Assembly: GCA_026225115.1 (NCBI GenBank)
Contig: JAMFSE010000043.1
Coordinates: 1-51,543 of the forward strand
DNA from: Rhodovastum atsumiense
GTDB taxonomy: Bacteria > Pseudomonadota > Alphaproteobacteria > Acetobacterales > Acetobacteraceae
Direction of reading: 5' to 3'
DNA: 51,543 bases
A program made the position numbers and the translations under genes. Numbering within the stretch: the stretch's first letter is position 1; each line of letters begins with the position of its first letter. A model generated the notes under the pieces. That model searched no databases. It was not told the origin of the DNA and saw only the letters and a program-made list of their open reading frames with translations. Of the stretch, positions 8,812 to 17,709 are shown in pieces.

Positions 8812-10239
8812 TTAAACCAGGCTCTTGTACAATGCCGCGTATTGCGCGGCCGGCCGGCGCCAGGAGACATCGGTTTGCATGGCGTTGCGCTGCAGCCGCG
8901 ACCAGATTTCGCGCCTCGACCAAAGCCCGGCGGCGCGATTCAAGGCCTGGGCGAATTGGCCGGGGGAGAACTGCAAACCGGTGCCGGTATTGGCGTCCAG
9001 CGCTGCCGCATTGGCGTCGATCACGGTATCGGCCAGGCCGCCGACGCGGGCGACGATGGGCAGCGCGCCGTAGCGCAAGGCGCAAAGCTGGGTGAGGCCA
9101 CAGGGCTCGAAACGGGATGGGATGAGGATCGCGTCGATGCCAGCCTGGACCTTATGCGCGAGGGCTTCGTCGTAGCCGATGAAGCAGGCGATGCGGCCGG
9201 GATGGGCGGCGGCGGCGGCGCGAAACCGGTGCTCGAGATCGGGCTCGCCGGCGCCGATAACGACAAGCTGGGCGCCAAGGGCCGCAAGCGTGTCGCGCAA
9301 AGGCAGCAGCATGTCGAGGCCCTTTTGCCAGGACAGGCGGCTGATGACGCCGAGCAGGAGCGCATCCGCATTACGGTCGAGGCCGAAATGCGATTGCAGC
9401 GCCAATTTGTTGATCGGCCGGCCAGCCAGATGGTCCACATCGAACTTTGCTGCGATCGTATCGTCCGTTGCGGGGTCCCAGATGGCATCGTCGATGCCGT
9501 TCAGGATGCCGTGCAGGGCGGCTTTGCGATGCGCAAGCAGCCCGTCGAAGCCCATGCCGAATTCGGGCGTCTGAATTTCGGCGGCGTAGGTGGGAGACAC
9601 GGTGGTGATGGCGTCGGCCAATGCCAGACCGGCTTTCAGGTAGCCGACCATGCCGTGGAATTCTGCCCCTTCCATGCGGAAGGCATTCGCGGGAAGGCCA
9701 AGCGATGGCAGGACAGCGGCGTCAAAATTGCCCTGGAAGGCCAGATTGTGCACCGTGAGGACGGTCGCGGGACGCCTGGACTCCCCGTCCAAATAGGCCA
9801 TGGTGAGGCCCGCTTGCCAGTCATGGGCGTGCACGACGTCCGGGGGCGGGCCAATGCTGTCGTCAGTCGCGATGGTAGCGGCCATGCGCGCGAGGGCCGC
9901 GAAGCGCTGCGGGTTATCTGGCCACTCGGCGCCGTTCGCGGCGGCGTAGGGATTTCCCGGGCGGCTGAACAGATGCGGCGCGTCCAGCACCGCCAGATCG
10001 AGCCCCGCCGCGCGGCCGCGCAAAAGCCGGGCTGCGCCACCGAAGTAATGACCGTCGGTCCAAACCGGCTCCGCGGCGGAGAGCGCGGCCAGCACGGCGG
10101 GATAGCCGGGGATGAGCGTGGCGGTCTGAACCCCTTCCGCGGCCAGCGCGAGCGGCAGCGCGCCGGCAACGTCGGCAAGCCCGCCGGTTTTTATCAGCGG
10201 GAAAATTTCCGAGGTTACGGCAAGGACGCGGATGGTCAG
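8812..10239 (-). CDS. glgA: Glycogen synthase, ADP-glucose type (non-canonical start)
   Basis: A protein of about 475 residues, the usual length, that extends glycogen from ADP-glucose. The N-terminal KTGGLADV ADP-glucose-binding loop is present, followed by VVHAHDWQAG, NGIDDAIWDP, GVISRLSWQKG and the C-terminal SRFEPCGLTQL, all GlgA signatures. The conserved frame runs upstream to a TAA at 10252-10254 with no ATG, GTG or TTG before the KTGGLADV loop. The only near-start codons are CTG (10237-10239) and ATT (10243-10245). The first standard start (GTG, 10095) would delete the substrate loop. A perfect hairpin (10246-10285) lies immediately upstream, so the natural start may have been replaced by a repeat insertion. 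CTG is used here as a provisional start. It is downstream of glgC on the same strand. Confidence 0.88.
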   Translation of the reverse strand: MTIRVLAVTSEIFPLIKTGGLADVAGALPLALAAEGVQTATLIPGYPAVLAALSAAEPVWTDGHYFGGAARLLRGRAAGLDLAVLDAPHLFSRPGNPYAAANGAEWPDNPQRFAALARMAATIATDDSIGPPPDVVHAHDWQAGLTMAYLDGESRRPATVLTVHNLAFQGNFDAAVLPSLGLPANAFRMEGAEFHGMVGYLKAGLALADAITTVSPTYAAEIQTPEFGMGFDGLLAHRKAALHGILNGIDDAIWDPATDDTIAAKFDVDHLAGRPINKLALQSHFGLDRNADALLLGVISRLSWQKGLDMLLPLRDTLAALGAQLVVIGAGEPDLEHRFRAAAAAHPGRIACFIGYDEALAHKVQAGIDAILIPSRFEPCGLTQLCALRYGALPIVARVGGLADTVIDANAAALDANTGTGLQFSPGQFAQALNRAAGLWSRREIWSRLQRNAMQTDVSWRRPAAQYAALYKSLV

Positions 10240-10245
10240 ATCAAT

Positions 10246-10338
10246 ATCTGCTTAGGTTGAATCGCAAGATTCAACCTAAGCAGATGAAATTGATCGCGAA
10301 AAGACCTGGAGCGTGATTGGCGTAAGAGAATCATGCTC
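10246..10338. repeat. Palindromic intergenic repeat at the glgC/glgA junction
   Basis: Two hairpins are visible. The first has perfect 18-base arms, ATCTGCTTAGGTTGAATC (10246-10263) and its complement (10268-10285), with a GCAA loop on the plus strand. The second has arms GAGCGTGATT (10309-10318) and AATCATGCTC (10329-10338), with one G-T wobble. The arrangement resembles dispersed palindromic elements of alphaproteobacteria, in which GAGCATGAT arms are common; that resemblance is from memory. The second arm covers the glgC stop codon and the first hairpin ends one base before the in-frame ATT near the glgA start. The element may therefore have been inserted exactly between the two genes and now shapes both gene ends. 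Confidence 0.7.
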
Positions 10339-11593
10339 TGAGCTCCAGACGATCGATCATAGGCTGGGTAATCAGGACGATACCTTTTTCGGTCACGCGG
10401 AAGCGCTCTTTGTCTGCCGCCGGGTCCTCGCCCACCACCAGGCCGGGCGGGATCTGGACATTCTTCTCGACGATGACGCGGGTAAGGCGCGCGCCGCGAC
10501 CGACACTTGCGTTCGGCAGAATCACCGCACTTTCCACATCGCAATAGGAATGCAGCCTAGCGCTGCTGAACAGCAGCGAATTATGCACCGTGCCGCCGGA
10601 GATGATGCAGCCGCCGGAAACCAGCGAGGCAAATGCCTGGCCGCGCCTACCTTCCAGGTCATGGACGAATTTGGCCGGTGGCGTGATCTCGGCATAGGTC
10701 CAGATCGGCCAGTCGTGTTCGTAAAGATCAAGTGCCGGCTGCGGCAATGTCAAATCGATATTGGCCTCGTAATAGGCGTCAACCGTGCCGACATCGCGCC
10801 AGTAATCCTCCGTCTCATAGCCGGAACGGCGGCAGGAGCGGGTAAAGGGATGGGCGACAGCTTTGCCGTGCTTCACCAGATAGGGAATGATGTCCTTGCC
10901 GAAATCATGGCTGGAATTCGGATCGGCTGCGTCACGCTTGAGCTCCTCGATCAGAAATTTGACGGAGAAAACATAAATCCCCATCGACGCCAGCGAGCGC
11001 TCCGGTTTGCCGATCATCGCCGGCGGGTCCTTCGGTTTTTCGAGAAAGGAGGTGATGACGTCGTTCGCATCGGCCGCCATCACGCCAAAGCCGGCGGCGT
11101 CCGCGCGCGGTACCTCGATACAGCCCACGGTCACATCCGCGCCCTGGTCCACATGCTGCACCAGCATCGGACCGTAATCCATTTTGTAGATGTGATCACC
11201 TGCGAGAATAACGATCAGTTCGGGTGCGTAACCCTCGATGATGTCGATGTTCTGAAACACCGCATCGGCCGTTCCCTTGTACCAGTCGTCGCCGGAGCGC
11301 TGCGAGGCGGGCAGAATGTCGAAACCCTCGTTGCGCTCCTGCCGGAAGAAATTCCAGCCATTGTTCAAATGCCGGATCAGGCTATGCGCCTTATACTGCG
11401 TCGCCACACCGATCCGGCGAATCCCGGAATTTACTGCATTGGACAAGGCAAAATCGATGATACGGCTCTTGCCGCCGAAATACACCGCCGGCTTGGCGCG
11501 CTTGTCCGTCAGCTCCAGCAGCCGCGAACCGCGGCCGCCCGCAAGCACGTAAGCCATGGTTTTCCGTGCCAGAGGCGCTGCCGATGATACCAA
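10331..11593 (-). CDS. glgC: Glucose-1-phosphate adenylyltransferase
   Basis: A protein of 420 residues that makes ADP-glucose from ATP and glucose-1-phosphate, the committed step of bacterial glycogen synthesis. It shows the nucleotidyltransferase loop [20 protein letters not shown], the effector/substrate segment [28 protein letters not shown] and [11 protein letters not shown], then a C-terminal left-handed beta-helix. A TTG start at 11593 is preferred because AAAGGGG (11600-11606) lies just upstream and the resulting protein has the usual family length. An in-frame ATG further upstream (11650) would translate a hairpin repeat. The last four residues (ELRA) and the stop lie inside the palindromic element, so the original C-terminus may have ended at QPMIDRL. 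It is probably cotranscribed with glgA. Confidence 0.93.
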   Translation of the reverse strand: MVSSAAPLARKTMAYVLAGGRGSRLLELTDKRAKPAVYFGGKSRIIDFALSNAVNSGIRRIGVATQYKAHSLIRHLNNGWNFFRQERNEGFDILPASQRSGDDWYKGTADAVFQNIDIIEGYAPELIVILAGDHIYKMDYGPMLVQHVDQGADVTVGCIEVPRADAAGFGVMAADANDVITSFLEKPKDPPAMIGKPERSLASMGIYVFSVKFLIEELKRDAADPNSSHDFGKDIIPYLVKHGKAVAHPFTRSCRRSGYETEDYWRDVGTVDAYYEANIDLTLPQPALDLYEHDWPIWTYAEITPPAKFVHDLEGRRGQAFASLVSGGCIISGGTVHNSLLFSSARLHSYCDVESAVILPNASVGRGARLTRVIVEKNVQIPPGLVVGEDPAADKERFRVTEKGIVLITQPMIDRLELRA

Positions 11594-11856
11594 GAATTTC
11601 CCCTTTGTTATGTTGAAGATAGGCGGTTCTTTTTTAAAAAAAAGAACCAAGAAACTTTTGTTACGCCGGAGCCGGGAGTTTGGAACTTCATTGGCCCCAG
11701 CTCAATAAAAGCCTATTTGTGTAATTCGTAAATTGAGGGTCTGCTTGGAAATTCGCTCCGGTCAGTCAGTTGGGGCGTGTTTCGAGAACTGGAGCGGAGC
11801 GGCCTACGGGCCGTGAGCACGGCAGCGGCCGACCGCCAGGAGCGCAGAAACGCGCC
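11594..11856. other. Intergenic region between glgP and glgC
   Basis: No convincing gene. It contains the hairpin repeat at 11625-11663 and, at about 11785-11850, a GC-rich stretch with several short self-complementary segments directly after glgP. The open frames here are short and overlap the repeat or the 3' end of glgP. Confidence 0.5.
11625..11663. repeat. Dispersed hairpin repeat, copy 1 (upstream of glgC)
   Basis: Perfect 11-base arms GGTTCTTTTTT (11625-11635) and AAAAAAGAACC (11638-11648) are followed by a conserved tail, AAGAAACTTTTGTTA (11649-11663). The same hairpin plus a closely similar tail occurs in reverse orientation at 22690-22734. It could act as a bidirectional terminator, although the stem is AT-rich. 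It lies between glgP and the glgC ribosome-binding site. Confidence 0.6.
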
Positions 11857-14331
11857 TCAAATGGCCACCGGAGTAGAATTTCCACGCAGGCCCCAGACAT
11901 GTTGGGCGTATTCTTCGATGGACCTATCTGAGGAGAACCAGGCCATGCCGGCGGTGTTGAGGATGCTGGATTTCCACCAGAGTTCCGGGCGGCGGCGGTA
12001 ATCGGCTGCCGTTCTGCGCTGCGCTGCGTAGTAGGAGTCAAAATCCGCGCAGAGCAGATAGCGGTCGTCATAGCGCAGCATCTGCACCAGCGATTCATAG
12101 CGGTTCGGATCGGTGGGAGAAAAATCGCCTCTGCCAATGGCATTGATGGCGTCGGCCAGGGCCGGCGAGGCGGCGATTTCCGCTTCCGCGTTGAAACCGC
12201 GCGCGCTGCGCTTGGCCACTTCATCGGTCGTCATGCCGAAAATATAGATGTTTTCGGGGCCGACATGGTCGCGGATTTCGACATTGGCGCCGTCCAGCGT
12301 GCCGATGGTCAGCGCGCCGTTGAGGGCAAGCTTCATATTGCCGGTCCCCGATGCCTCAAGCCCGGCGGTTGAGATTTGTTCCGACAAATCGGCCGCCGGG
12401 ATGATGGATTCCGCCAAGCTCACCGAATAGTTCGGCAGGAAGACCAGCTTCAGCCGGTCGCTGGTCAGCGGATCGGCATTGATGACTTTTGCAACATCGT
12501 TGGCGAGGCGGATGATGAGTTTGGCGCGGTAATAGCTGGCCGCCGCCTTGCCGGCGAAAATTTTCACCCGCGGCGTCCAGTCGACGTCGGGCTGGACCCG
12601 CATCGCCTGGTACAGAGCGACGGTTTCCAGAATATTCAGCAGCTGGCGCTTATATTCATGGATGCGCTTGACCTGGACATCGAAGATCGCATCCGGGTCG
12701 ACGGTGATGTTGGTGTCGCGCTGGATGATTTTGGCGAGTGCTACTTTATTGCCGCGGCGCATTGCGGCAAAGCGCTTCTGAAAGCCCTTGTCGCTGGCGT
12801 AGGGCTGCAGCTTGGTAAGGGCTTCGGGGTTATCCAGCACCTCGGGACCGATGGTCTCGACAAGCAGATCCGTAAGGGTGGGATTTGCTTCGTGCAGCCA
12901 GCGGCGGAAGGCGATGCCGTTGGTGACGTTGACGATCTGGCCGGGGCGCAGCGCGTTCAAATCCTTGAACACGGTCTCCCGCATCAGCTCGGTATGCAAG
13001 GCGGAGACGCCGTTGACGCGATGCGAGCCGAGAAAGGCGAGATGGCCCATGCGTACGCGCCTGCCCTGCTCCTCCTTGATGATGGAGAGGCGGGCGGCCA
13101 GCGCGTCGTCCCCCGGGTTGGATTTGCGCAGCCCGTCCAGATGGGCGTTGTTGATCGCGTAGATGATCTGCATGTGCCGGGGCAGCAGCCGTTCCATCAG
13201 GGGTACCGGCCAGGTTTCCAGCGCCTCCGGCAGCAAGGTGTGATTGGTGTAGCTGAAAATTGCCTGGGCGGAGGCCCAGGCCTCATCCCAGGGGACTTCG
13301 TGCAGGTCGACCAGGATGCGCAGCATCTCGGCAATGGCGATGGCGGGATGGGTGTCGTTGAGCTGGATCGCGGTTTTGTCGGCCAGGCCCGCGATGGAGC
13401 CGAAGGAGCGGATATGCCGGCTGACCAGGTTCTGCAACGAGGCGGAGACGAAGAAATACTGCTGACGCAGGCGCAATTCCTCGCCGGCGGGGGTGGAGTC
13501 CGAGGGATACAGGACTTTGGAAATCGCTTCAGCCTGCATCCGGTGGGTCTGGGCGCCGGTGTGGTCACCTTCGTTGAAGAGGTCGAGCCTGAGTTTGTCG
13601 AAGGGCAGCGCCGACCACAGGCGCAGCGTGTTGACGCGCGCGGCGCGCCAGCCGACGACCGGCATGTCATAGGCCACGGCGATGATTTTCTGCTCCGGAT
13701 GCCAGATATGATGGCCGTCGGGGGCGGTGACCACGCTGCCGCCGAAGCCGATTTGATAGCGCATTTCCGGGCGTTCGAATTCCCATGGGTTGCCGAAGGC
13801 GAGCCAGTCCTCCGGCTCCTCGTGCTGCACCCCGTCCTTGATAACCTGACGGAACAGACCGTGTTCGTAGCGGATGCCGTAGCCATAGGCGGGGATGTCG
13901 ATGCTGGCGAGGCTTTCCATGAAGCAGGCGGCGAGACGGCCGAGGCCGCCATTGCCTAGCGCCGCATCCGGCTCCAGCGCGCGCAGATCATCCAGATCCA
14001 CGTCCAGCCCGGCCAGCGCCTCGCGCACCTGCGGGGTGATGTTCAGATTGTTCAGATTGTCGAACAGTAGCCGGCCGATCAGGAATTCCAGCGATAGATA
14101 ATACACCCGCTTGGCGCCCGAAGTCTGGGCGGACTCAAGGCTTTCCAGCCAGCGCACGACCGCGAAATCGCGCACGACGATGGCGGTGGCCAACAGCCAG
14201 TCCCGCTTTGTCGCCATCGACCGCCGCCGGCCGACATGGGAATTCAATTTCGAGAGGATTGCGGCCTGTAGTGCTACGGGTGTGCAGAGCGCCGGCGGCA
14301 AGGCAGGGGCAACGGTCGGCAGGCTGGTCAT
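11857..14331 (-). CDS. glgP: Glycogen phosphorylase
   Basis: A protein of 824 residues that releases glucose-1-phosphate from glycogen with pyridoxal phosphate as cofactor. Signatures include RVYYLSLEFLIGR, EPDAALGNGGLGRLAACFM, QLNDTHPAIAIAEMLR, FDVQVKRIHEYKRQLLN, and the PLP site EASGTGNMKLALNGALTIG with the Schiff-base lysine after GTGNM. The ATG at 14331 was chosen because AAGGGGGAAG lies immediately upstream; an in-frame start at 14406 adds 25 residues with no ribosome-binding site. It is first in the order glgP-glgC-glgA on the minus strand, separated from glgC by 263 bases. Degradation and synthesis genes together imply a glycogen store. Confidence 0.95.
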   Translation of the reverse strand: MTSLPTVAPALPPALCTPVALQAAILSKLNSHVGRRRSMATKRDWLLATAIVVRDFAVVRWLESLESAQTSGAKRVYYLSLEFLIGRLLFDNLNNLNITPQVREALAGLDVDLDDLRALEPDAALGNGGLGRLAACFMESLASIDIPAYGYGIRYEHGLFRQVIKDGVQHEEPEDWLAFGNPWEFERPEMRYQIGFGGSVVTAPDGHHIWHPEQKIIAVAYDMPVVGWRAARVNTLRLWSALPFDKLRLDLFNEGDHTGAQTHRMQAEAISKVLYPSDSTPAGEELRLRQQYFFVSASLQNLVSRHIRSFGSIAGLADKTAIQLNDTHPAIAIAEMLRILVDLHEVPWDEAWASAQAIFSYTNHTLLPEALETWPVPLMERLLPRHMQIIYAINNAHLDGLRKSNPGDDALAARLSIIKEEQGRRVRMGHLAFLGSHRVNGVSALHTELMRETVFKDLNALRPGQIVNVTNGIAFRRWLHEANPTLTDLLVETIGPEVLDNPEALTKLQPYASDKGFQKRFAAMRRGNKVALAKIIQRDTNITVDPDAIFDVQVKRIHEYKRQLLNILETVALYQAMRVQPDVDWTPRVKIFAGKAAASYYRAKLIIRLANDVAKVINADPLTSDRLKLVFLPNYSVSLAESIIPAADLSEQISTAGLEASGTGNMKLALNGALTIGTLDGANVEIRDHVGPENIYIFGMTTDEVAKRSARGFNAEAEIAASPALADAINAIGRGDFSPTDPNRYESLVQMLRYDDRYLLCADFDSYYAAQRRTAADYRRRPELWWKSSILNTAGMAWFSSDRSIEEYAQHVWGLRGNSTPVAI

Positions 14332-14639
14332 AATCTTCCCCCTTGGATAGTGGCTATCTGTCCATAGCGGATGCTCCTCCAACCTAAAACCGTTACTTGC
14401 ACTCAATTTAACTATTTGTTCCGGCTGTCGCAGAACCTATCACGCGGGCAACTGAAATACGCCGTCGTAATGGTCAGCTTGCTAATAACATAGCCATTTT
14501 CGCGTAAATTTTCATCATAACCAGAACAGCTTGCCCAAATTCCAAATGTTAGGCTGTTTATTTACTGGCATGAATATTTCCTTTCAATTAACTTTATCAT
14601 CGAATCGCGCCCGCGCTTTTCCAATCAATGGGTCTGACT
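14332..14639. other. AT-rich region upstream of glgP
   Basis: This stretch is clearly richer in A and T than its surroundings and holds no recognisable gene; short frames here have no family features. The glgP promoter should lie in it, but no -35/-10 pair stands out enough to report. Its right edge joins the gcvT remnant abruptly. Confidence 0.4.
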
Positions 14640-15140
14640 TGCGCCGTTCCGGCTTGGCGGGCCCACCGGTATTCCGCTGGTTATCTCGCGCACCGGCTAT
14701 GCGGGCGAGTTGGGTTTTGAAATCTGGGTGCATCCGGATAATGCCATCGCGTTATGGCAGGCGCTTGTTGAGGCCGGCGCTATGCCGATGGGGTTCGCGG
14801 CGCTCGATATGCTGCGCATTGAAGCCGGACTGATCCTTGCCGGCCATGAATTCTCCGACGAGACCGACCCGTATGAAGCCGGCATCGGCTTTGCGGTCGC
14901 GGATCGCGAGGAGGTTTCATCGGCCGCGACGCATTACGCCGCCGCGCCGCCGCGCCGCCAACCCGCTGCGCAAGATTGTTGGATTGGCCATCGATTCCGG
15001 AGAGCCGGTTCATCACGGCGATGCGGTGCATATCCGGCGCGCGCGCGTTGGTGTTGTCACCAGCGCCACGCGGTCGCCGGTGTTGCACCAATCCATCGCC
15101 TTGGCGCGGATCGACGCACACCATGCGGCTGAGCCAGCCC
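14640..15140 (+). pseudogene. Remnant of an aminomethyltransferase (GcvT-family) gene
   Basis: Three frames together read as the C-terminal part of a GcvT-type folate-binding protein. From 14641 one frame gives GIPLVISRTGYAGELGFEIW and continues through LDMLRIEAGLILAGHEFSDE to GFAVADREEV. From about 14918 a second frame gives FIGRDALRRR. From about 14950 a third gives NPLRKIVGLAIDSGEPV and RVGVVTSATRSPVLHQSIAL. The N-terminal two thirds are absent and there are at least two frameshifts, so the gene is dead. Whether the ancestor served glycine cleavage or sarcosine/dimethylglycine breakdown cannot be told. Confidence 0.8.
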
Positions 15141-15174
15141 GCTCGGCGGCGCCGATAATCGCAACCCGTCCCAT
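15013..15174 (-). other. Possible truncated 5' end of a Rossmann-fold dehydrogenase gene
   Basis: An ATG at 15174 with a strong GAGGAG (15180-15185) starts MGRVAIIGA, which looks like the first strand and turn of an NAD-binding domain (3-hydroxyacyl-CoA dehydrogenase-like start). After about nine codons the reading loses any family character and runs antisense through the gcvT remnant to a stop at 15013. I read it as a real ribosome-binding site and first codons fused by deletion to the gcvT debris, not as a working gene. Confidence 0.35.
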
Positions 15175-15374
15175 CAATTCTCCTCGCATCAATCTGTTGC
15201 GACCGGCGAAAATTATGCGGATTTCCGTCCCGGCGCAATGCGTTTTATTGTAAATTGATAGACTTGCCTCAAGGGCAATATTGCGACTTCACGTTTTCTA
15301 TTGAACTCGCACGGATTTCTCATTAGCATCTGAACGGGGGTAATGCCGGTCATGCACAACGCGGAGTGTGCTGC

Positions 15375-16229
15375 ATGCTGTTGCCTGATCGGCCCAATAA
15401 TCCTTTGCCCTATGCGCAAACAAAGCGAAGTGCCGGCCGGATTCCGCTGGACTTCACTTTATTCGACATGCCGCCGCATCAGAACCCGGACCCGGTGTCG
15501 GATAATTTTATCCTTTGCCTGGCGCTGCGGGGCACGGTGCGGACGGAATTTCAGTTTGGCGATGGCTGGCAGAACGCCATCGTCCCGCCCGGAACCTTCA
15601 TGCCCATCACCCCGCCCGGCACACTGGGGGAATTGGTCATGGATGCGCCGCACCGGCATCTCATGCTGACGCTGCCGATGCAGGCGGTGGCGGAGATTGA
15701 CGACGGCCGCACTGGCTTTGGACCGCTGCATAAGGGCGCATTCCGCGACCGGCTGGTGGCGCGGCTCTGCCTGGATTTATGGGATGAAGCGAGATCGGCC
15801 AATCAGGCGGGGGATTTGTTCGCAGATTGCGCGAGGGCGGCTCTCATCGCGGCGTTGGCGCGGCGCGCCAGGCAGAATCCGGCGCCTGCGCCAAAACGTG
15901 CGGGGTTTACGCCGCAAGGCTGGTCGCGGTTCGCCCGCCAGATCGAAGATCGCCTGGACGAAAATTTGAGCGTTGCCATGCTGGCGGCCGCTGCGCAAAT
16001 GCGCGAGACGCGATTTCTGCAGGCGTTCCGGCAGCAGACCGGGCTGTCGCCCTATCGCTATGTCCTGCAAAAGCGGCTGGAGAAGGCGGCCGCCCTGCTT
16101 GCCGGCTCGCGTATGGGATTGGCGGAGATTGCACTGGCAACCGGTTTTGCCGACCAGGCGCATATGACGACGGCGTTTGCCCGGCATTTTGGCCGCACGC
16201 CAGGCGCGGTACGACGGGCGCTGCACTAA
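15375..16229 (+). CDS. AraC-family transcriptional regulator
   Basis: A protein of 284 residues. The C-terminal 100 residues carry the paired AraC helix-turn-helix: DENLSVAMLAAAAQMRETRF, then a second motif at GLAEIALATGFADQAHMTTA ending FGRTPGAVRRALH. The N-terminal half is a cupin-like sensor (about 1-150) with a GTFMPITPPGTLGE stretch. The ATG at 15375 is preferred over a GTG at 15366 because GGAG (15363-15366) is at proper distance from the ATG and overlaps the GTG. It lies 98 bases upstream of, and on the same strand as, the permease and acetamidase genes, so it probably activates them in response to an amide or its product. Confidence 0.88.
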   Translation: MLLPDRPNNPLPYAQTKRSAGRIPLDFTLFDMPPHQNPDPVSDNFILCLALRGTVRTEFQFGDGWQNAIVPPGTFMPITPPGTLGELVMDAPHRHLMLTLPMQAVAEIDDGRTGFGPLHKGAFRDRLVARLCLDLWDEARSANQAGDLFADCARAALIAALARRARQNPAPAPKRAGFTPQGWSRFARQIEDRLDENLSVAMLAAAAQMRETRFLQAFRQQTGLSPYRYVLQKRLEKAAALLAGSRMGLAEIALATGFADQAHMTTAFARHFGRTPGAVRRALH

Positions 16230-16327
16230 GGGGCTGCCGGTTCGGCGCGTGATTTCAAAAAACGCGAATCTACAAGATTGCTGGGCTGAGCCCGGCCAGC
16301 ATGGCACCGGAAAACAAGGGGCCGAAC

Positions 16328-17707
16328 ATGTTCAAGCGCAAACTTAACCGGATCGAGACCATTGCGCTCTCCGTGGCCGTCATTGCGATGATGGTCGGCA
16401 TATCGCTCAATACGCCGTTCATTGCAGGGACGGCAGGCACCGCCGTGCCGCTGGTCTTCATCATCTCGACCATCGGCGTTTTATGCATCGCCTTGTCCTT
16501 CGTCCGGCTGGCTTCCAAGGTCGGCCATGCGGGGTCGGTGTACGGGCTGATCTATTATGCGCAAGGCCGGAATTTCGGGTTTATCGCCGGCTGGGCGATC
16601 CTGTTGACCTATGCGGTGTTCGTTACCGCGGCGTTATGCGGGTTCGGCCTGTTCGCCTCCGGCCTGCTAAGGCCGGTCATCGCTTTGCCCTGGCCGGTAT
16701 ATGCCGTTGCCTGCGCCTTCCTGGTCTGGTTCATCACCGATCGCGACATCAAACTATCCACGCGGCTGATGCTGTCCATTGAACTGTTCTCGGTCACGCT
16801 TGTACTCATCCTGGCAATTATCATTGTTGCCTCAAAACCATTTAATCCGGCACCGTTCCATGTCGGCGCGTCCGGCTTCGCGGGGCTCAGCCAGGGGTTG
16901 GTCTTTGGCGTGCTGACCTTCATCGGCTTCGAAGCCGCATCCTCATTGGGCGAAGAGGCGAATAATCCGGTGCGCGACGTGCCCTTCGCCATCATCATCA
17001 CGGTGCTGGTGGCCGGCACATTTTTCACCTTCGTCGGCTATGCGCAAACGGTTGGTTACGGGCTTGGCAATATTTCCAAATTCGCCGGCGCCGCCGCACC
17101 TTTTCAAGATCTTGCGCCGGAATACGCCGGCTTTGCGATGTCGCAGCTGATCCAGTTCGGCGCGCTGGTCAGCACGTTTGCGATGGCGGTCGGCTCAGCC
17201 GCGGCTGCCGCGCGGCTGCTGGTGGCGCTGGCGCGGGACGGGTTTCTGCCGGCCCGACTGGCGAGCGTGAACAGCTATGGCTCGCCGCGCGCCGCCGGCA
17301 ATTTCATTATGGCCGCAAATCTGGTGCTGCTCGTCTGTCTCGCGATATGGCATAACAATGCCTCGGACCTGTACGGCTATACCGGGACCGTCGCGACGCT
17401 AACGGTGCTGATCGCCTATGGGATGATGAACATCGCCTCGCTCATCCGCTTCACCAAATCTGATTTGCAGGCGGGACGCTGGTATATGTTGGTGCCTCCG
17501 ATTGTTGGGCTAATTCTCGCGGCCTATGCGTTGTTTGCGAATATCTATCCGGTGCCGGCATTTCCGTTCAACTATTTTCCCTATATCGTGATCGTTTATA
17601 TGGCGATCGGTGTCGTTGTTCTCCTGGCCTCACGGCGGCATGTGCGGCATGTCGAAATGACGCAATATGAGTTTGGATCCGGTACCGACGTCGCGGAGAC
17701 ATCCTGA
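16328..17707 (+). CDS. APC-superfamily permease, probably amide or amino-acid uptake
   Basis: A protein of 459 residues with about 12 membrane helices and APC hallmarks: an N-terminal helix with VGISLNTPFIAGTAGTAVP, and FIGFEAASSLGEEANNPVRD in the conserved helix 6 / loop region. The start at 16328 follows AAGGGG; an in-frame ATG at 16301 lies before that ribosome-binding site. The acetamidase gene begins 2 bases after its stop, so both should be on one mRNA. The pairing suggests import of a short-chain amide (formamide, acetamide) or a related nitrogen compound; APC members also carry amino acids and amines, so the substrate is inferred from context only. Confidence 0.87.
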   Translation: MFKRKLNRIETIALSVAVIAMMVGISLNTPFIAGTAGTAVPLVFIISTIGVLCIALSFVRLASKVGHAGSVYGLIYYAQGRNFGFIAGWAILLTYAVFVTAALCGFGLFASGLLRPVIALPWPVYAVACAFLVWFITDRDIKLSTRLMLSIELFSVTLVLILAIIIVASKPFNPAPFHVGASGFAGLSQGLVFGVLTFIGFEAASSLGEEANNPVRDVPFAIIITVLVAGTFFTFVGYAQTVGYGLGNISKFAGAAAPFQDLAPEYAGFAMSQLIQFGALVSTFAMAVGSAAAAARLLVALARDGFLPARLASVNSYGSPRAAGNFIMAANLVLLVCLAIWHNNASDLYGYTGTVATLTVLIAYGMMNIASLIRFTKSDLQAGRWYMLVPPIVGLILAAYALFANIYPVPAFPFNYFPYIVIVYMAIGVVVLLASRRHVRHVEMTQYEFGSGTDVAETS

Positions 17708-17709
17708 GT

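Noticed and set aside
8785-10260. Long plus-strand open frame antisense to glgA
   Set aside because: Glycine- and arginine-rich shadow frame without family features; glgA motifs are unmistakable on the other strand.
10313-11587. A 424-codon plus-strand frame antisense to glgC
   Set aside because: Same reason; glgC is conserved across its length.
12376-13959. A 527-codon plus-strand frame antisense to glgP
   Set aside because: Mirror frame of a conserved gene; no start signal or domain.
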